A stretch of DNA of 64,000 bases. Source: Syntrophobacter fumaroxidans MPOB. Its GTDB lineage: Bacteria > Desulfobacterota > Syntrophobacteria > Syntrophobacterales > Syntrophobacteraceae. The translations under genes and the position numbers were made by a program. Position 1 is the stretch's first letter; the number at the start of each line of letters is the position of its first letter. Positions 34,307 through 43,390 of this stretch are shown one piece after another. Below the pieces are notes generated by a model, which had not been told where the DNA came from, made no database searches, and saw only the letters and a program-made list of their open reading frames with translations. The stretch is from positions 1,166,001 through 1,230,000 of the forward strand of contig NC_008554.1 of NCBI RefSeq assembly GCF_000014965.1, written 5' to 3'.

Positions 34307-35803
34307 TCAACGAACCACACCCGGCACGGCAGCTTCTGCGCGTTCGGGCGGTTGGCTTATCCTGGGCAGGAACAGCTGCCCTCCGGCAAGTATCCGGTCG
34401 GCATCGGTAATCTGCGGGTTGTTTTGCCTGATCAACTCGAACAGGTGAGCATTGACGACGCCGTAGGTATCCCTGATTATGGAGCTCAGGGTCTCGCCCC
34501 TCTTGATGATGCGCGACGGAACTTCGATCGTTCGCGCCGGAGCGCTTTCATCCCGGCGGAACACCGATGGGACCTGGTCCGCCGAAACCGGTGGATTGCC
34601 GGCGGGCTGATGGACGGTGGCACCGGCAACGCCGACCGCCCCTGAATACGCCTCGGAGCGAACCGGTGGCGGGGCGGACACGGTCTGTGCGGACTCGGAC
34701 TGGTCGAGACGCGGCTGCGGCTCCACTGTCGGTGTGTTCTTCGAGACCTCGGCGTTGCCGGTCTGCGGTATTTCAGGTTTCGCCGCGTCGACGGGCACGG
34801 GCATCCGGGTCGGCGTGCCGGTGACGGGAGCCATGCGAGCGGCGTCGCTCACAGTCGAGACCGCACGATCCCTGAACGCCCGGATCTCCGGAAGAAAACC
34901 TTTGACGGGAGCCAGTAGAAGCGCGCTCGCCCCCAATACCAGCAAAGCGGCCAGCGCTATCCCCCATCTGAGCCGAAGCATCCTTCGCCTGCCTTTGTAG
35001 TCGGCGATCACTTCTCGAACGATTCTGCGCCCGACGGGCTTTGCCTGGTATCCCAGCCCCGCAATCAATGTGTTGTCGCACAGAATGTTGATGACCCGCG
35101 GAATCCCTTTTGCCTCGTCAACGATCAGGTCCATCGCCCTCCGAGTAAAAACGCCTTCCCACCGGTCGGTCACCAGGGACAATCGATGCCGAATGTACAT
35201 GATGCTCTCTTCACGGCTCAGCGGGACAATGTTGGAGCGGATGGCAATCCGTTGATTGAGCTGCCTCAGCTTGTCAAGGCCCAATTTTGCCTGGAATTCC
35301 GGCTGACCGATCAGGATCATCTGGATCAGCTTTTCCTTGGATGTTTCCAGATTGGACAGCATGCGCAGGTTTTCCAGGGTCTCGACCGGAACGTTCTGCG
35401 CCTCGTCCAGGATGAGAACGACATTGTTCCCCTGCTTGTATTCTTCGATCAGCGTCTTGTGAAGCTCATTGACCGTCTCGAAAGCATCTTCGGTTTTCGG
35501 GACGACCCCCAGTTCCGAGCAGATCACTTTGAGCAGACTCTGGAACGAGAGGTTCGCATTGAAGACATAAATCACTTTTTTCTTGGATGTGTGAGGGAGA
35601 GCCTGGCCCTCGAGATAGGACCTCAGGATGGTGGTCTTGCCGACACCGACCTCACCGGTGATCGCCACAAACCCTTTCCTCTGCTCGATCCCGTATATGA
35701 TGGCCCCCAGAGCTTCCTTATGGGTTGGGCTCAGGAACAGGAATTCCGGGTCCGGAGTAATGTGGAACGGCCCCTTGTTGAATCCGTAATAGCTCAGATA
35801 CAT
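34307..35803 (-). CDS. ExeA-type AAA ATPase with membrane helix and C-terminal LysM (exosortase-locus ATPase)
   Basis: 498 residues. The N-terminal AAA domain begins MYLSYYGFNKGPFHITPDPE, Walker A is GEVGVGKTT (50-58) and Walker B VVLILDEAQN (~131-140), with YIRHRLSLVT near the C-terminal part, as in ExeA/GspA proteins. A transmembrane helix (IALAALLVLGASALLLAPV) near 282-300 is followed by a Pro/Ala/Thr-rich linker and a LysM domain (IIKRGETLSSIIRDTYG) near residues 435-490. The cytosolic ATPase is thus joined to a periplasmic peptidoglycan-binding domain. Such ATPases are regular members of XrtA-type EPS loci; their exact role is unproven. The gene follows the chain-length gene by 16 bp. 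Confidence 0.88.
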   Translation of the reverse strand: MYLSYYGFNKGPFHITPDPEFLFLSPTHKEALGAIIYGIEQRKGFVAITGEVGVGKTTILRSYLEGQALPHTSKKKVIYVFNANLSFQSLLKVICSELGVVPKTEDAFETVNELHKTLIEEYKQGNNVVLILDEAQNVPVETLENLRMLSNLETSKEKLIQMILIGQPEFQAKLGLDKLRQLNQRIAIRSNIVPLSREESIMYIRHRLSLVTDRWEGVFTRRAMDLIVDEAKGIPRVINILCDNTLIAGLGYQAKPVGRRIVREVIADYKGRRRMLRLRWGIALAALLVLGASALLLAPVKGFLPEIRAFRDRAVSTVSDAARMAPVTGTPTRMPVPVDAAKPEIPQTGNAEVSKNTPTVEPQPRLDQSESAQTVSAPPPVRSEAYSGAVGVAGATVHQPAGNPPVSADQVPSVFRRDESAPARTIEVPSRIIKRGETLSSIIRDTYGVVNAHLFELIRQNNPQITDADRILAGGQLFLPRISQPPERAEAAVPGVVR

Positions 35804-35819
35804 GATATTGAAGCCCTCC

Positions 35820-37349
35820 CTATGCTTTGTAGGGAATGGTGGTCAAAACGGGAATGTTCAGACACTGTTCGGTTTTCTGGGGTGAGCTCAACCCCTGGTT
35901 GATGAATTCAAGCGAGAATGCCAGCGTGAGCCCCCCCCCGATCCCCAGGAACGCGGCGAGGGCCAGGTAGAAGCTCACGCCCTTGGTCGGCCAGATCGGC
36001 AATTCGGAAGCCGACGCCTGCTCGATCACGTTGACGCTCGCCATCTTGTCCTGACTCATGTCTTCCGATACGCGGGCTTCCTCAAATCGCTTCTGATACA
36101 ATTGATACATCTGTTCGTTGGCCGTCAGAGTCCTCTGCAAATCGCGCGCGGTCCTTTCCTGCTGGTCGAATTCCTGGATTCGCTTGTCCGCCAGTGTGAC
36201 TTGGGCTTCAAGCTCTTTGCTTCTGACTTCCAGCGAGCTGACCTCCGCTTTCGTGCTGATGATTTCCTTCTGCAGGTCCTGGTAGAGAGTGTTCACTGCG
36301 GACCGTCCCCTGGCGGCGGTCTGCTTCTGCTTCTCGATGAACCCCTTGACCACCTGGATCTCGTTGCGAACGCTGGTCACAAACACATTGTTTTCCTTGT
36401 ATTTCGAAAGAAGCTCCTGTTCTCTCCGCTGGAGCGTCACCAGTTGCATTTCGAGCTCATTTCTGGGGTCGTTTTCGGAGGCGACGGGCAGGCTCGCGGC
36501 GACGCCTTTGAGCTGGCTCTCCAGGGTGGACAGCTTCTGCCTCAGTTCCTTGACCAGGCTCTGAGTCGTCCTTGCGGTCGTTTCGAGGTTCATTCTCTCC
36601 TTGAGCAGCATGTCGCGCTGTTCGTCAAAGGCGAATACCTGGTGTTGCTGTTTGAACGCCTGCAACTCCCCTTCCGATCTCTTCAACCTGTCCAGGTATT
36701 CGGCGACCTTCTTGTCGAGCAGCTGCAGCGGTCGCGAATCGTGCAGGATCTCAACACGTCGCGCGATGTAGGCGGCGACCAGTGAATTCACCACCTTGGC
36801 GGCTGTCCCGGGATCGGCATTCTGGAAAGTGACCGTAATGAGGTTTGAGTTCCTGCCTGCCTGGACATGCAGGTCTCTTTCGAAGAACACCTTGGCATAT
36901 TCGAGTTGCTTGACCGGCTCATCGGAAAACGCCCTCAGCTTGGGGTAGATGTTTTCAATCCCCAGGCTCTTCAGGAGTCTTTCCTTGAGGTCCGTGCTGG
37001 AGAGGATCGCCAATTCGGAATGGAGAATCTCCTGCAGACCGACCCGCACGGGAGTCTGCTCCCCGCTCACCATGGGGCTCTGATACTCCTGGCCGTAACG
37101 AAACATCAAGGTGGAGGATGCTTCATATTTTGCCGGCAGAAAGTAATAGACCAGCGGGGTAAGAATAACCGCGAGGCAAAATATGGAGATGATCATGTAC
37201 TTGTGTTTGAAAAACACGATCAGGAGATCCCTTAGGTTGAAGGGCCGAGGTTTTCCATAAACCCCCGAACCAGCCGTATAAAACGAGACAGCGCGGTTTG
37301 ACGCGGCCGTCGGTACACCTTGATTTCCAGGGATCGGTTTCTGTGTCAT
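35820..37349 (-). CDS. Polysaccharide co-polymerase / chain-length determinant (GumC/Wzz-type)
   Basis: 509 residues. Two membrane helices (IISIFCLAVILTPLVYYFLP near 55-75; VSFYLALAAFLGIGGGLTLA near 458-478) bracket a long periplasmic coiled-coil domain (EYLDRLKRSEGELQAFKQQH and many heptads). The final cytosolic tail is short and there is no fused kinase, so the protein at 33458 is the natural partner. Chain-length regulators of this class set EPS length and form part of the export channel with the outer-membrane protein. The gene starts 16 bp after the export gene stop. Confidence 0.9.
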   Translation of the reverse strand: MTQKPIPGNQGVPTAASNRAVSFYTAGSGVYGKPRPFNLRDLLIVFFKHKYMIISIFCLAVILTPLVYYFLPAKYEASSTLMFRYGQEYQSPMVSGEQTPVRVGLQEILHSELAILSSTDLKERLLKSLGIENIYPKLRAFSDEPVKQLEYAKVFFERDLHVQAGRNSNLITVTFQNADPGTAAKVVNSLVAAYIARRVEILHDSRPLQLLDKKVAEYLDRLKRSEGELQAFKQQHQVFAFDEQRDMLLKERMNLETTARTTQSLVKELRQKLSTLESQLKGVAASLPVASENDPRNELEMQLVTLQRREQELLSKYKENNVFVTSVRNEIQVVKGFIEKQKQTAARGRSAVNTLYQDLQKEIISTKAEVSSLEVRSKELEAQVTLADKRIQEFDQQERTARDLQRTLTANEQMYQLYQKRFEEARVSEDMSQDKMASVNVIEQASASELPIWPTKGVSFYLALAAFLGIGGGLTLAFSLEFINQGLSSPQKTEQCLNIPVLTTIPYKA

Positions 37350-37365
37350 TTCAAAAGTCCCTTCA

Positions 37366-38070
37366 CTACAGGATGGGTATGGCGATGGGTACGGGCGTCA
37401 TGTTCTTGATGTACTGCTCGACCCAAAGATTGAGGTTTGCAATGGGCGATCTCGGGACGTAGACAATATCATGGGGTGCCACGAGGAAGTCCTGGGACAT
37501 GTCCGTCCCGTCGTTTACCTTGTTGATGTCGGCCGTCATCACCACGGGCTTTCTCCCCGAGGCCGTTCGAATGACGATAATCTCATTCGTGCGCGCGGTT
37601 CTCGTTACCCCGCCGGCCTTCGCGATGGCCTGCCTCAGGGTCATCGGCCCTACGATGTCCTGAAGCCCGGGCGAAGTGACTTCACCATCCACGAACACTT
37701 TGTTCCCGCCGAAGTTGCGAACGATCACGGTGAGTTCGCACTTGGCCAGTTCCTGCGAGTATTTCTCCTTGAGCAGGTCGGTCAACTGTTGCGGGGTCAA
37801 ACCGACCGCGGAGACCTCGCCGATCAGCTGCAAAGCGATCCGGCCATCGGGACGAACGATGATCTGTTCGTTCAACTCACTGTTGTAGAAAAACTTGACG
37901 TCCAGCTGATCGCCGTAGTTGATCGTGTATTCCTGGGCGGGATACGGAGCAATGGTCCCGGGTTGACCGACGGGCACCGGGTTCTTGACCACCGGCCCGC
38001 ACCCCGCGAGCAGGAACAGGACAACTGAGCACACTTTTACGGAAAACAGTCTCGATTCGGTTGTTTTCAT
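37366..38070 (-). CDS. Polysaccharide export outer-membrane lipoprotein (Wza-like)
   Basis: 234 residues from the ATG at 38070 (GGAG six nt upstream). A lipoprotein signal with lipobox LAGC is near residue 24, then a Poly_export domain (YTINYGDQLDVKFFYNSELN, IIVRPDGRIALQLIGEVSAV) and one SLBB-type domain (VFVDGEVTSPGLQDIVGPMT). It forms the export pore, though at this size it is shorter than E. coli Wza and ends soon after SLBB. First gene of the EPS locus, after a long AT-rich leader. Confidence 0.92.
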   Translation of the reverse strand: MKTTESRLFSVKVCSVVLFLLAGCGPVVKNPVPVGQPGTIAPYPAQEYTINYGDQLDVKFFYNSELNEQIIVRPDGRIALQLIGEVSAVGLTPQQLTDLLKEKYSQELAKCELTVIVRNFGGNKVFVDGEVTSPGLQDIVGPMTLRQAIAKAGGVTRTARTNEIIVIRTASGRKPVVMTADINKVNDGTDMSQDFLVAPHDIVYVPRSPIANLNLWVEQYIKNMTPVPIAIPIL

Positions 38071-38348
38071 ATGAATCTCCATGGAAATTGGTCAATTGCG
38101 GGATTGAGTTCATTTCCTCGTCTATATGTAACAAAGCTTTCGACAATCATATTTATCGACCTGAACAACCTTGAAAAATTCAAAGAACATGGTCATCCAA
38201 GATATTATCTTTATTATAATTTCTTTATACATATCCCAAATACCATGCAATCATATTTACTCTTTCCTTATTAGATAAAATCGATTATTAATAGTCCTGA
38301 TCAATCACAATTAACTATCTACTTCGTCTTATATACTGCAATTATAAA
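38071..38348 (-). promoter_or_regulatory. AT-rich leader of the EPS locus (probable promoter region)
   Basis: 278 bp, strikingly AT-rich compared with the surrounding genes, between the PilZ stop and the export gene. Several TTGATC/TTGCAT-like and TATAAA/TTTTAT-like hexamers occur on the minus strand, so no single promoter can be chosen. No sigma-54 consensus was found. Confidence 0.45.
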
Positions 38349-38717
38349 TCAATTATCTTCTATTATATGTTGTTTAATAAAATTATTTAAATCCATTTTT
38401 TGTTCAATGGAGAGCTCACCGAATTCTACACCACAACGCCTTGTTGCCAGAGAATACCATGAATCTTTATCAATCTGAATGTCGTAAATTACCTGACATT
38501 CTATCCGTCTCATATGCACAAAATGGCCATTAGTCGCAAATATTTTTATATATGAAAATCCGACAGTCTGTGGTTTTCTTGAAAGATAACGCACTGATAT
38601 TCCATTGGAACTTATGTCTATTATCTGTCCAATGGTTATTGGTTCATCTTTTCTTATCAATACGGCAAATGAGCCTTCCTTGCCAACGTATCTTTTACTT
38701 CTCCTATGTTCTATCAT
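38349..38717 (-). CDS. PilZ-domain protein (c-di-GMP receptor type), second copy
   Basis: 122 residues from the ATG at 38717 (MIEHRRSKRYVG; GAGGA about 10 nt upstream). An ATG at 38756 is a longer alternative without a good ribosome site. RRSKR (RxxxR) and DISSNG (DxSxxG) give the c-di-GMP binding signature. It resembles the PilZ protein at 2731 (shared RRCG-EF near the C-terminus), but is much more AT-rich. It lies directly upstream of the EPS promoter region on the same strand, which suggests it controls EPS synthesis or secretion when c-di-GMP is high. Confidence 0.85.
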   Translation of the reverse strand: MIEHRRSKRYVGKEGSFAVLIRKDEPITIGQIIDISSNGISVRYLSRKPQTVGFSYIKIFATNGHFVHMRRIECQVIYDIQIDKDSWYSLATRRCGVEFGELSIEQKMDLNNFIKQHIIEDN

Positions 38718-38759
38718 AACTATATTTTCCTCTATAGGAATTATGTTATGGAGCATCAA

Positions 38760-40295
38760 ATGCTCTTAAGCCTTTCGATCCACTCGTTGGCACCGTTTTC
38801 AGCAATCTTCGCCTGACCGCTATTGCCGCCGTTCCTCAACAATGCGCACTCCCCTTGCGCCTTCACTCGCTGAGTGTTCGTTGACCCGGTCCATGATCCT
38901 TCACGCTTCCACGATTTCGCCTCGAACCAGGCGCTGTCCGCCGCCGAGACTGCCGGCACCGTCGAGCCGACAACCGTTCCTCCGGCAGGAAGCCGAAGAC
39001 AGAGCGGATGCTTCCATGTCGGAACGAGACGAACATGCCGGTTCGTTGAACCAAACACAGAGCTCGAACGCAACCGCCGGTGGGTTTCGGCACGGTTGCC
39101 GCCAGGCAGTTCCCGGGGCCTACCCGAGAGAGGCTATCCGGTATGGAGATCGACAGGGGGTCGATTCAGCGGTGTCGAGCGACACGGGACGGAAATTGCA
39201 CGGTGAGCGTTTCGCTGGAAGACGGCTTCCACAAAAGGACTTAGGCTTCTCTGATCGGGCTGTTCACTCGCGATTGACCGGAGGGCTGGGGGAGTCTTGC
39301 CGTGGGCTCCGTGAAAACGGAGTCTGTCGGGCTCTCGTCCTCAAGTCCACAGGGTCGCAGCAAAAGGGCTAAAGCTCCGCCAACCAAGTTCCATCTCCCC
39401 GGTCCAACCCGTCGAAGGAACTGCCAAAATAGCTCGGCATTCTCGCAATTCTCAAAATCTAAAGGTTTAGCGACTGTGATCCTTATATGACATGCAAGAG
39501 AGGGGGAAAAGGACTAATCTATAGGGTAAAAATTGAGTATAACTTATCCCCAATATCGTATTAATATACGTTATATCAATTGGTTAATCTACTTCATGCG
39601 AACTTGTCGAAAGCTGCCGGCACCTGCATTTTTCTTCCGAAACGGCCCGCCGCCAAGGCAAGACGCACCCGCTGCCGTCCTTTGACAAAAGAGAAGCCGC
39701 CCGGGCTTCCTTTTCCGCGGGATGCCCATCCCCCCCGGATGTGACGGATTCGAGCCACGGAGGGCCGACCCAAAGGATGGGCTCCAGGGACGGGATGTTC
39801 GCGCTCCATCCGATTGGACGTTGACGGCGTTCCATCGTGCAAGTTATAATTTTACATGGAACTTGATATGGACGATTTCTTCCTGGATATCAAATGGTTG
39901 TCCACCTCAGCCCAACTTCTCTTCCACTTGCCTTTTCCTTTTTCCATGATGGACATATGGCTTCGGAACGGTGAGAACGGACCGTATGTCGGGCGAACCT
40001 GCACGTTCACGCACCGGCTGCCGGTCGGCCCGTTGCATGCGGGCAAAGGTTCTGCCGTTTGGTTCTCACGCATCGCGCGGGTAAGCAGCTCTTCCTTGTC
40101 CGGCAAGCACAAGGCGAGGGCCTGCCATCCAGAACATCATGGGGCATGCGTCGGTGAACACGACATGACGGTATATTCAAAACATCTCCGGGGATATCGG
40201 GGGCCCGATGGATTTGCTGAACGCAAATCCGGCGGAGGAAAAACCGGATTCCCCCAATGGATTCCTCCTAGGAATCTGAAAACCGTGCTGAGTAC
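38760..40295. other. Gene-poor region before the tRNA genes
   Basis: About 1.5 kb with no frame that looks coding: translations are Arg/Ser/Pro-rich and lack family signatures. 39470-39600 is AT-rich. A reading on the minus strand from 39073 ends at the PilZ start but has no recognisable protein. It may hold remnants of decayed genes. Confidence 0.45.
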
Positions 40296-40371
40296 TGGTA
40301 GTCCCAAGGGGACTCGAACCCCTGTCTCCGGCGTGAGAGGCCAGTGTCCTAGGCCACTAGACGATGGGACC
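40296..40371 (-). tRNA. tRNA-Glu (anticodon CTC)
   Basis: 76 nt including an encoded CCA end. The acceptor stem GGTCCCA pairs with TGGGACT. The D-arm GTCTAGTGGCC, the anticodon loop CTCTCAC with anticodon CTC, and the T-arm GGGGTTCGAGTCCCC are all standard and closely match bacterial tRNA-Glu. Confidence 0.95.
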
Positions 40372-40380
40372 GGAAAAGCA

Positions 40381-40454
40381 TGGCTGGGGGACTAGGATTC
40401 GAACCTAGGTAGGCAGATCCAGAGTCTGCAGTCCTGCCGCTGGACGATCCCCCA
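40381..40454 (-). tRNA. tRNA-Gln (anticodon CTG)
   Basis: 74 nt including encoded CCA. The acceptor stem is TGGGGGA/TCCCCCA, the anticodon stem GCAGA/TCTGC encloses loop CTCTGGA with anticodon CTG, and the T-arm is CCTAGGTTCGAATCCTAG. It lies 9 bp upstream of the tRNA-Glu gene, so both are probably one transcript. Confidence 0.95.
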
Positions 40455-40465
40455 ACGGAGAGTGA

Positions 40466-40494
40466 AATTTATCCAAAGTCCCGCTGCAAGTCAA
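40466..40494 (-). promoter_or_regulatory. Sigma-70 promoter of the tRNA pair
   Basis: Minus-strand TTGACT (40489-40494) and TAAATT (40466-40471) are 17 bp apart and place a start about ten bases before tRNA-Gln. The -35 matches 5/6 and the -10 4/6. Confidence 0.65.
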
Positions 40495-40758
40495 GCGGAA
40501 AGCTCATCCGCATGCCGGGATGCCTTGCGCTTGTTCTGTCGCGGAAGTTACTCTATAATAAAACTTCAGCGGTTGCCTTTTGTATTCGCTGGAGTTCCCG
40601 GGATTATCGGGAGCGCAACACCGGCCGCAAGGTCCGTATTCACAACGCAGCGTAGTGCGGCGAGATTCGCCTGTGGCTGCCGTCCCGGCACGGATGCCGG
40701 CCACCCGAAGGGGCGCTGCGAAAAGACGTCCGGCGCACGTATGGCGCGAGAGGAAACC

Positions 40759-43005
40759 GTGCAAGCTCCGAAATCGGCGAACGCCTCCAGAATCCGCATG
40801 ATGTTGCCCTCTACAACCGATGTCCACGGTTTCGACCTCGAACACTATCGTGCACGCATGTCCAAGTTCCTTGACCCGGCAGAAAGCGACAACCGCGTAT
40901 TTTATGACGCTCTGCAGTATTCATACGACCTTCACAAGGGCCAGACGCGTAAATCCGGCGCCCCTTACATCAGTCACCCCTGTTCGGTAGCCGAAATCCT
41001 GGCGCGCGAACTGCATTTCCGGGACCCCCATCTGCTCGCCGCCGCCTTGCTTCACGATGTCGTGGAAGATATCCCGGGAATCACCCTCGAAGATATTCTG
41101 CGCCGTTTCGGAAGCCGCATCGCGGAACTGGTGGACGGATGCACCAAGTTGACCCGCCATCAACTGGACCGAGCCGCCCTGAAGGATCTTACGCACAGCA
41201 AGATTTTTCTCAGCGCCAGCCGCCGCCTCGGTGTCCTCATCATCAAGCTCGTGGATCGCCTCCACAATCTGAGAACGCTTCATTACCTTCCCCAGGCCAA
41301 GCGCCAGCGAATCGCGCAGGAAACGGTCGAGGTCTATGCCCCCATTGCCGCCCGGTTCAATATCTACCCGCTCAAGCGCGAGCTCTACCACCTTGCGCTA
41401 TCCTACCTTTATCCGCGCAAGAGTAAGAAGATCCTCCAGCACGTGCGGGAGCTTCGAAATTCCGCGGAGGTTGTCGACATAGAAAACCGGCTCCGCGAGA
41501 TCCTCCTGCAAGCCGGGGTCGCCGCAGACATTCGCCCTCGTCCCAAGGGGCTCGGCAGCTACTACAACGCACTGAAACGCACGCTCGACATCGGCAACCC
41601 CGAGAACTACTTCGATTTCGCCGTCGTTCTGGCCACCGGCGAAGATTTGAAATGCTACCTGGTCCTGGGAATCATCTGCAAGGACTTCGTGTCCATTCCC
41701 CGCAGCTTGAGGGACTTCATCGCCAATCCCAAGATCAACGGCTACCGGAGCCTGCACGTTCGGGTTCATGTGGGAGGACAGAACTACCTGATCAAGATCC
41801 GGACTGAAGAGATGGACCTCCAGGCTTCCTACGGCGTGCTCCAGGACTGGACCGCCCAGACTCCGATGAGCGATGACCACTGGGCGGAAATCAGCGACCT
41901 GCTGCGCACCATCGGCGAGTACGGCGGGGCGGGACCGCAGCGAAAAGAGTTGATTCGGCTCTCGGAAGCCGAAGAGATTTTCGTGTACAGTCCCCAGGGC
42001 GATATTTACTACTTGCCCAAGGGCAGCGTGGTGCTCGATTTTGCCTACAAAATCCACTCCGAACTGGGGGACCACTGCCAGGGAGCCCTCGTCAACGGCT
42101 TGTGGGAACCCCCGACCCGAGTCCTCAAGGATGCCGAAACCGTCGAAATCGTCACCTCACCCGACCTGCTCGATGTGGACCCCGACCTCGAACAGCTTTG
42201 CAAAACCCCCAGGGCGCGATCCTTTCTGAACCGCCACCTCCAGCACAGAAGGCAGCACTTCGCCCGGGAGATCGGCCGCCAGGTCCTGAGCCAGGAGCTT
42301 CGGCGTCACGGGTTCGGACCTGACGCACTCGACGACGAGACGGTAGCGCTTCTGCTCGAAGTCATCAATCTCAAGGATATTTCGGAGCTTTACACACGAC
42401 TCGGCCAGGATCTCCTGTCCCCCGAGCTCGTTCTTTACTACCTGGAGGCGCCGCTGCACGCCAAGGACCGGCACCCCCATCACAGCCCTCATCCTCCGGA
42501 CGAACGCAACGCCATCCTGGTCTCGGAGCTGGACAAGGCTTTTCACAAATTCGCTCGATGCTGCAACCCCTACCCCGGTCAGGAGAATGTGCTGGCCACG
42601 ATCAGTGAGCGTGGAACGACCTTCCACGATCCGCGATGCGAAGACCTGAAGAGCCGTCACGGCCTTCAGCCTCAGCATCTGCTCGATGTCTGCTGGGACT
42701 TCGACGGCACCTGGCGTCACGTTCTCGTCTTTCAACTGCACATCCAGCAGCAGAGCATCTCGGACCTGCTGCCCCTCCTGGCCCGCATGCCTTCCACGGT
42801 CCGGATCCGGTATATCGAATCCGCCATCGGCAAACACAACGAGCCCACGGTCCGGCTGAGCGTGGCGCTCCACAGCTTCGCCGAAGCCCGGGAGCTGTTT
42901 CGGATTCTGCCCGAAGACCGTGTCTGCATCGATGAATACGGCCGCCAGGGAGCGTCCGCCAGAGTCCACACCGAGTGCCCCTACGTTCCGGATCGGGCGC
43001 GCTGA
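40759..43005 (+). CDS. RelA/SpoT homologue: ppGpp hydrolase domain intact, synthetase degenerate
   Basis: 748 residues from the GTG at 40759, which has GAGAGG 5 nt upstream; ATG at 40741 is an alternative. The HD hydrolase domain is complete: YISHPCSVAEIL, ALLHDVVED (~96-104) and KLVDRLHNLRTL. The synthetase region is recognisable (RPKGLGSYYNALKR; PRSLRDFIANPKINGYRSLH) but key residues have changed. The usual E-[VI]-Q-I-R-T catalytic glutamate is Leu in LIKIRT (~344), and the S-I-Y-R-K and A-V-R positions are altered. A TGS domain follows (EIFVYSPQGDIYYLPKGSVV), then an ACT-like C-terminus. It should remove (p)ppGpp but probably cannot make it; another synthetase would be expected elsewhere. 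Confidence 0.88.
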   Translation: MQAPKSANASRIRMMLPSTTDVHGFDLEHYRARMSKFLDPAESDNRVFYDALQYSYDLHKGQTRKSGAPYISHPCSVAEILARELHFRDPHLLAAALLHDVVEDIPGITLEDILRRFGSRIAELVDGCTKLTRHQLDRAALKDLTHSKIFLSASRRLGVLIIKLVDRLHNLRTLHYLPQAKRQRIAQETVEVYAPIAARFNIYPLKRELYHLALSYLYPRKSKKILQHVRELRNSAEVVDIENRLREILLQAGVAADIRPRPKGLGSYYNALKRTLDIGNPENYFDFAVVLATGEDLKCYLVLGIICKDFVSIPRSLRDFIANPKINGYRSLHVRVHVGGQNYLIKIRTEEMDLQASYGVLQDWTAQTPMSDDHWAEISDLLRTIGEYGGAGPQRKELIRLSEAEEIFVYSPQGDIYYLPKGSVVLDFAYKIHSELGDHCQGALVNGLWEPPTRVLKDAETVEIVTSPDLLDVDPDLEQLCKTPRARSFLNRHLQHRRQHFAREIGRQVLSQELRRHGFGPDALDDETVALLLEVINLKDISELYTRLGQDLLSPELVLYYLEAPLHAKDRHPHHSPHPPDERNAILVSELDKAFHKFARCCNPYPGQENVLATISERGTTFHDPRCEDLKSRHGLQPQHLLDVCWDFDGTWRHVLVFQLHIQQQSISDLLPLLARMPSTVRIRYIESAIGKHNEPTVRLSVALHSFAEARELFRILPEDRVCIDEYGRQGASARVHTECPYVPDRAR

Positions 43006-43390
43006 AGACCTTCCCGCACGGGCACGCCGTGAATCCGGCGTTCGATCCGCGCCACGGCGGGTCGCAGACCGGGATCGGCAGATGCCCGGCTCCGGCATGC
43101 GAACCCCAATTCCATTGCGCGCGGGCCTCTCGCGTATCGGGCGCCGATCCGATTCGTGCCGCGACTCGTCAAGCCGTCAACTCCTTTCCGTTATCCCATA
43201 TCTGTTGCATTTTTAATGGATTTGTTTATTTTGTTCATAACGTCTTCCCGGAGCTGGAGGAAGGTGGTATTTGATGGAGTGGTATTCCAACACGGCCCGG
43301 TGCCGATCCGGATTGTTTCGCGACCGAGACCTTGACGGGCGCCGGTGTGTCGGAGAATCACATCGGTGAGTCATCTGGAAAGGAGACTAC
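43006..43390. other. Intergenic before htrA
   Basis: 385 bp. The stretch at 43195-43245 is AT-rich and probably carries the htrA promoter, but no confident pair of hexamers was found. No sign of a small gene. Confidence 0.4.

Noticed and set aside
38071-38348. Sigma-54 promoter before the EPS locus
   Set aside because: Exosortase loci are often sigma-54 dependent, but I found no TGGCAC-N5-TTGCA match on the minus strand here.
38756-39073. Open frame of about 105 codons on the minus strand, ending at the PilZ gene
   Set aside because: Its stop touches a possible PilZ start, which looks like coupling, but the translation has no family signature and its composition is that of chance frames. 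Not listed as a gene.
40230-40295. Terminator after the tRNA-Glu gene
   Set aside because: A GATTCC/GGAATC stem is present on the minus strand, but the T-run comes about 14 nt later, too far for a standard intrinsic terminator.
39856-40395. Plus-strand open frame of about 180 codons
   Set aside because: It runs into the tRNA-Glu and tRNA-Gln genes on the other strand, and its translation has no recognisable domain.
40462-40758. Upstream extension of the RelA/SpoT-like frame
   Set aside because: The extension starts at the tRNA promoter, lacks a ribosome site and adds no family sequence. The GTG at 40759 with GAGAGG upstream is preferred.
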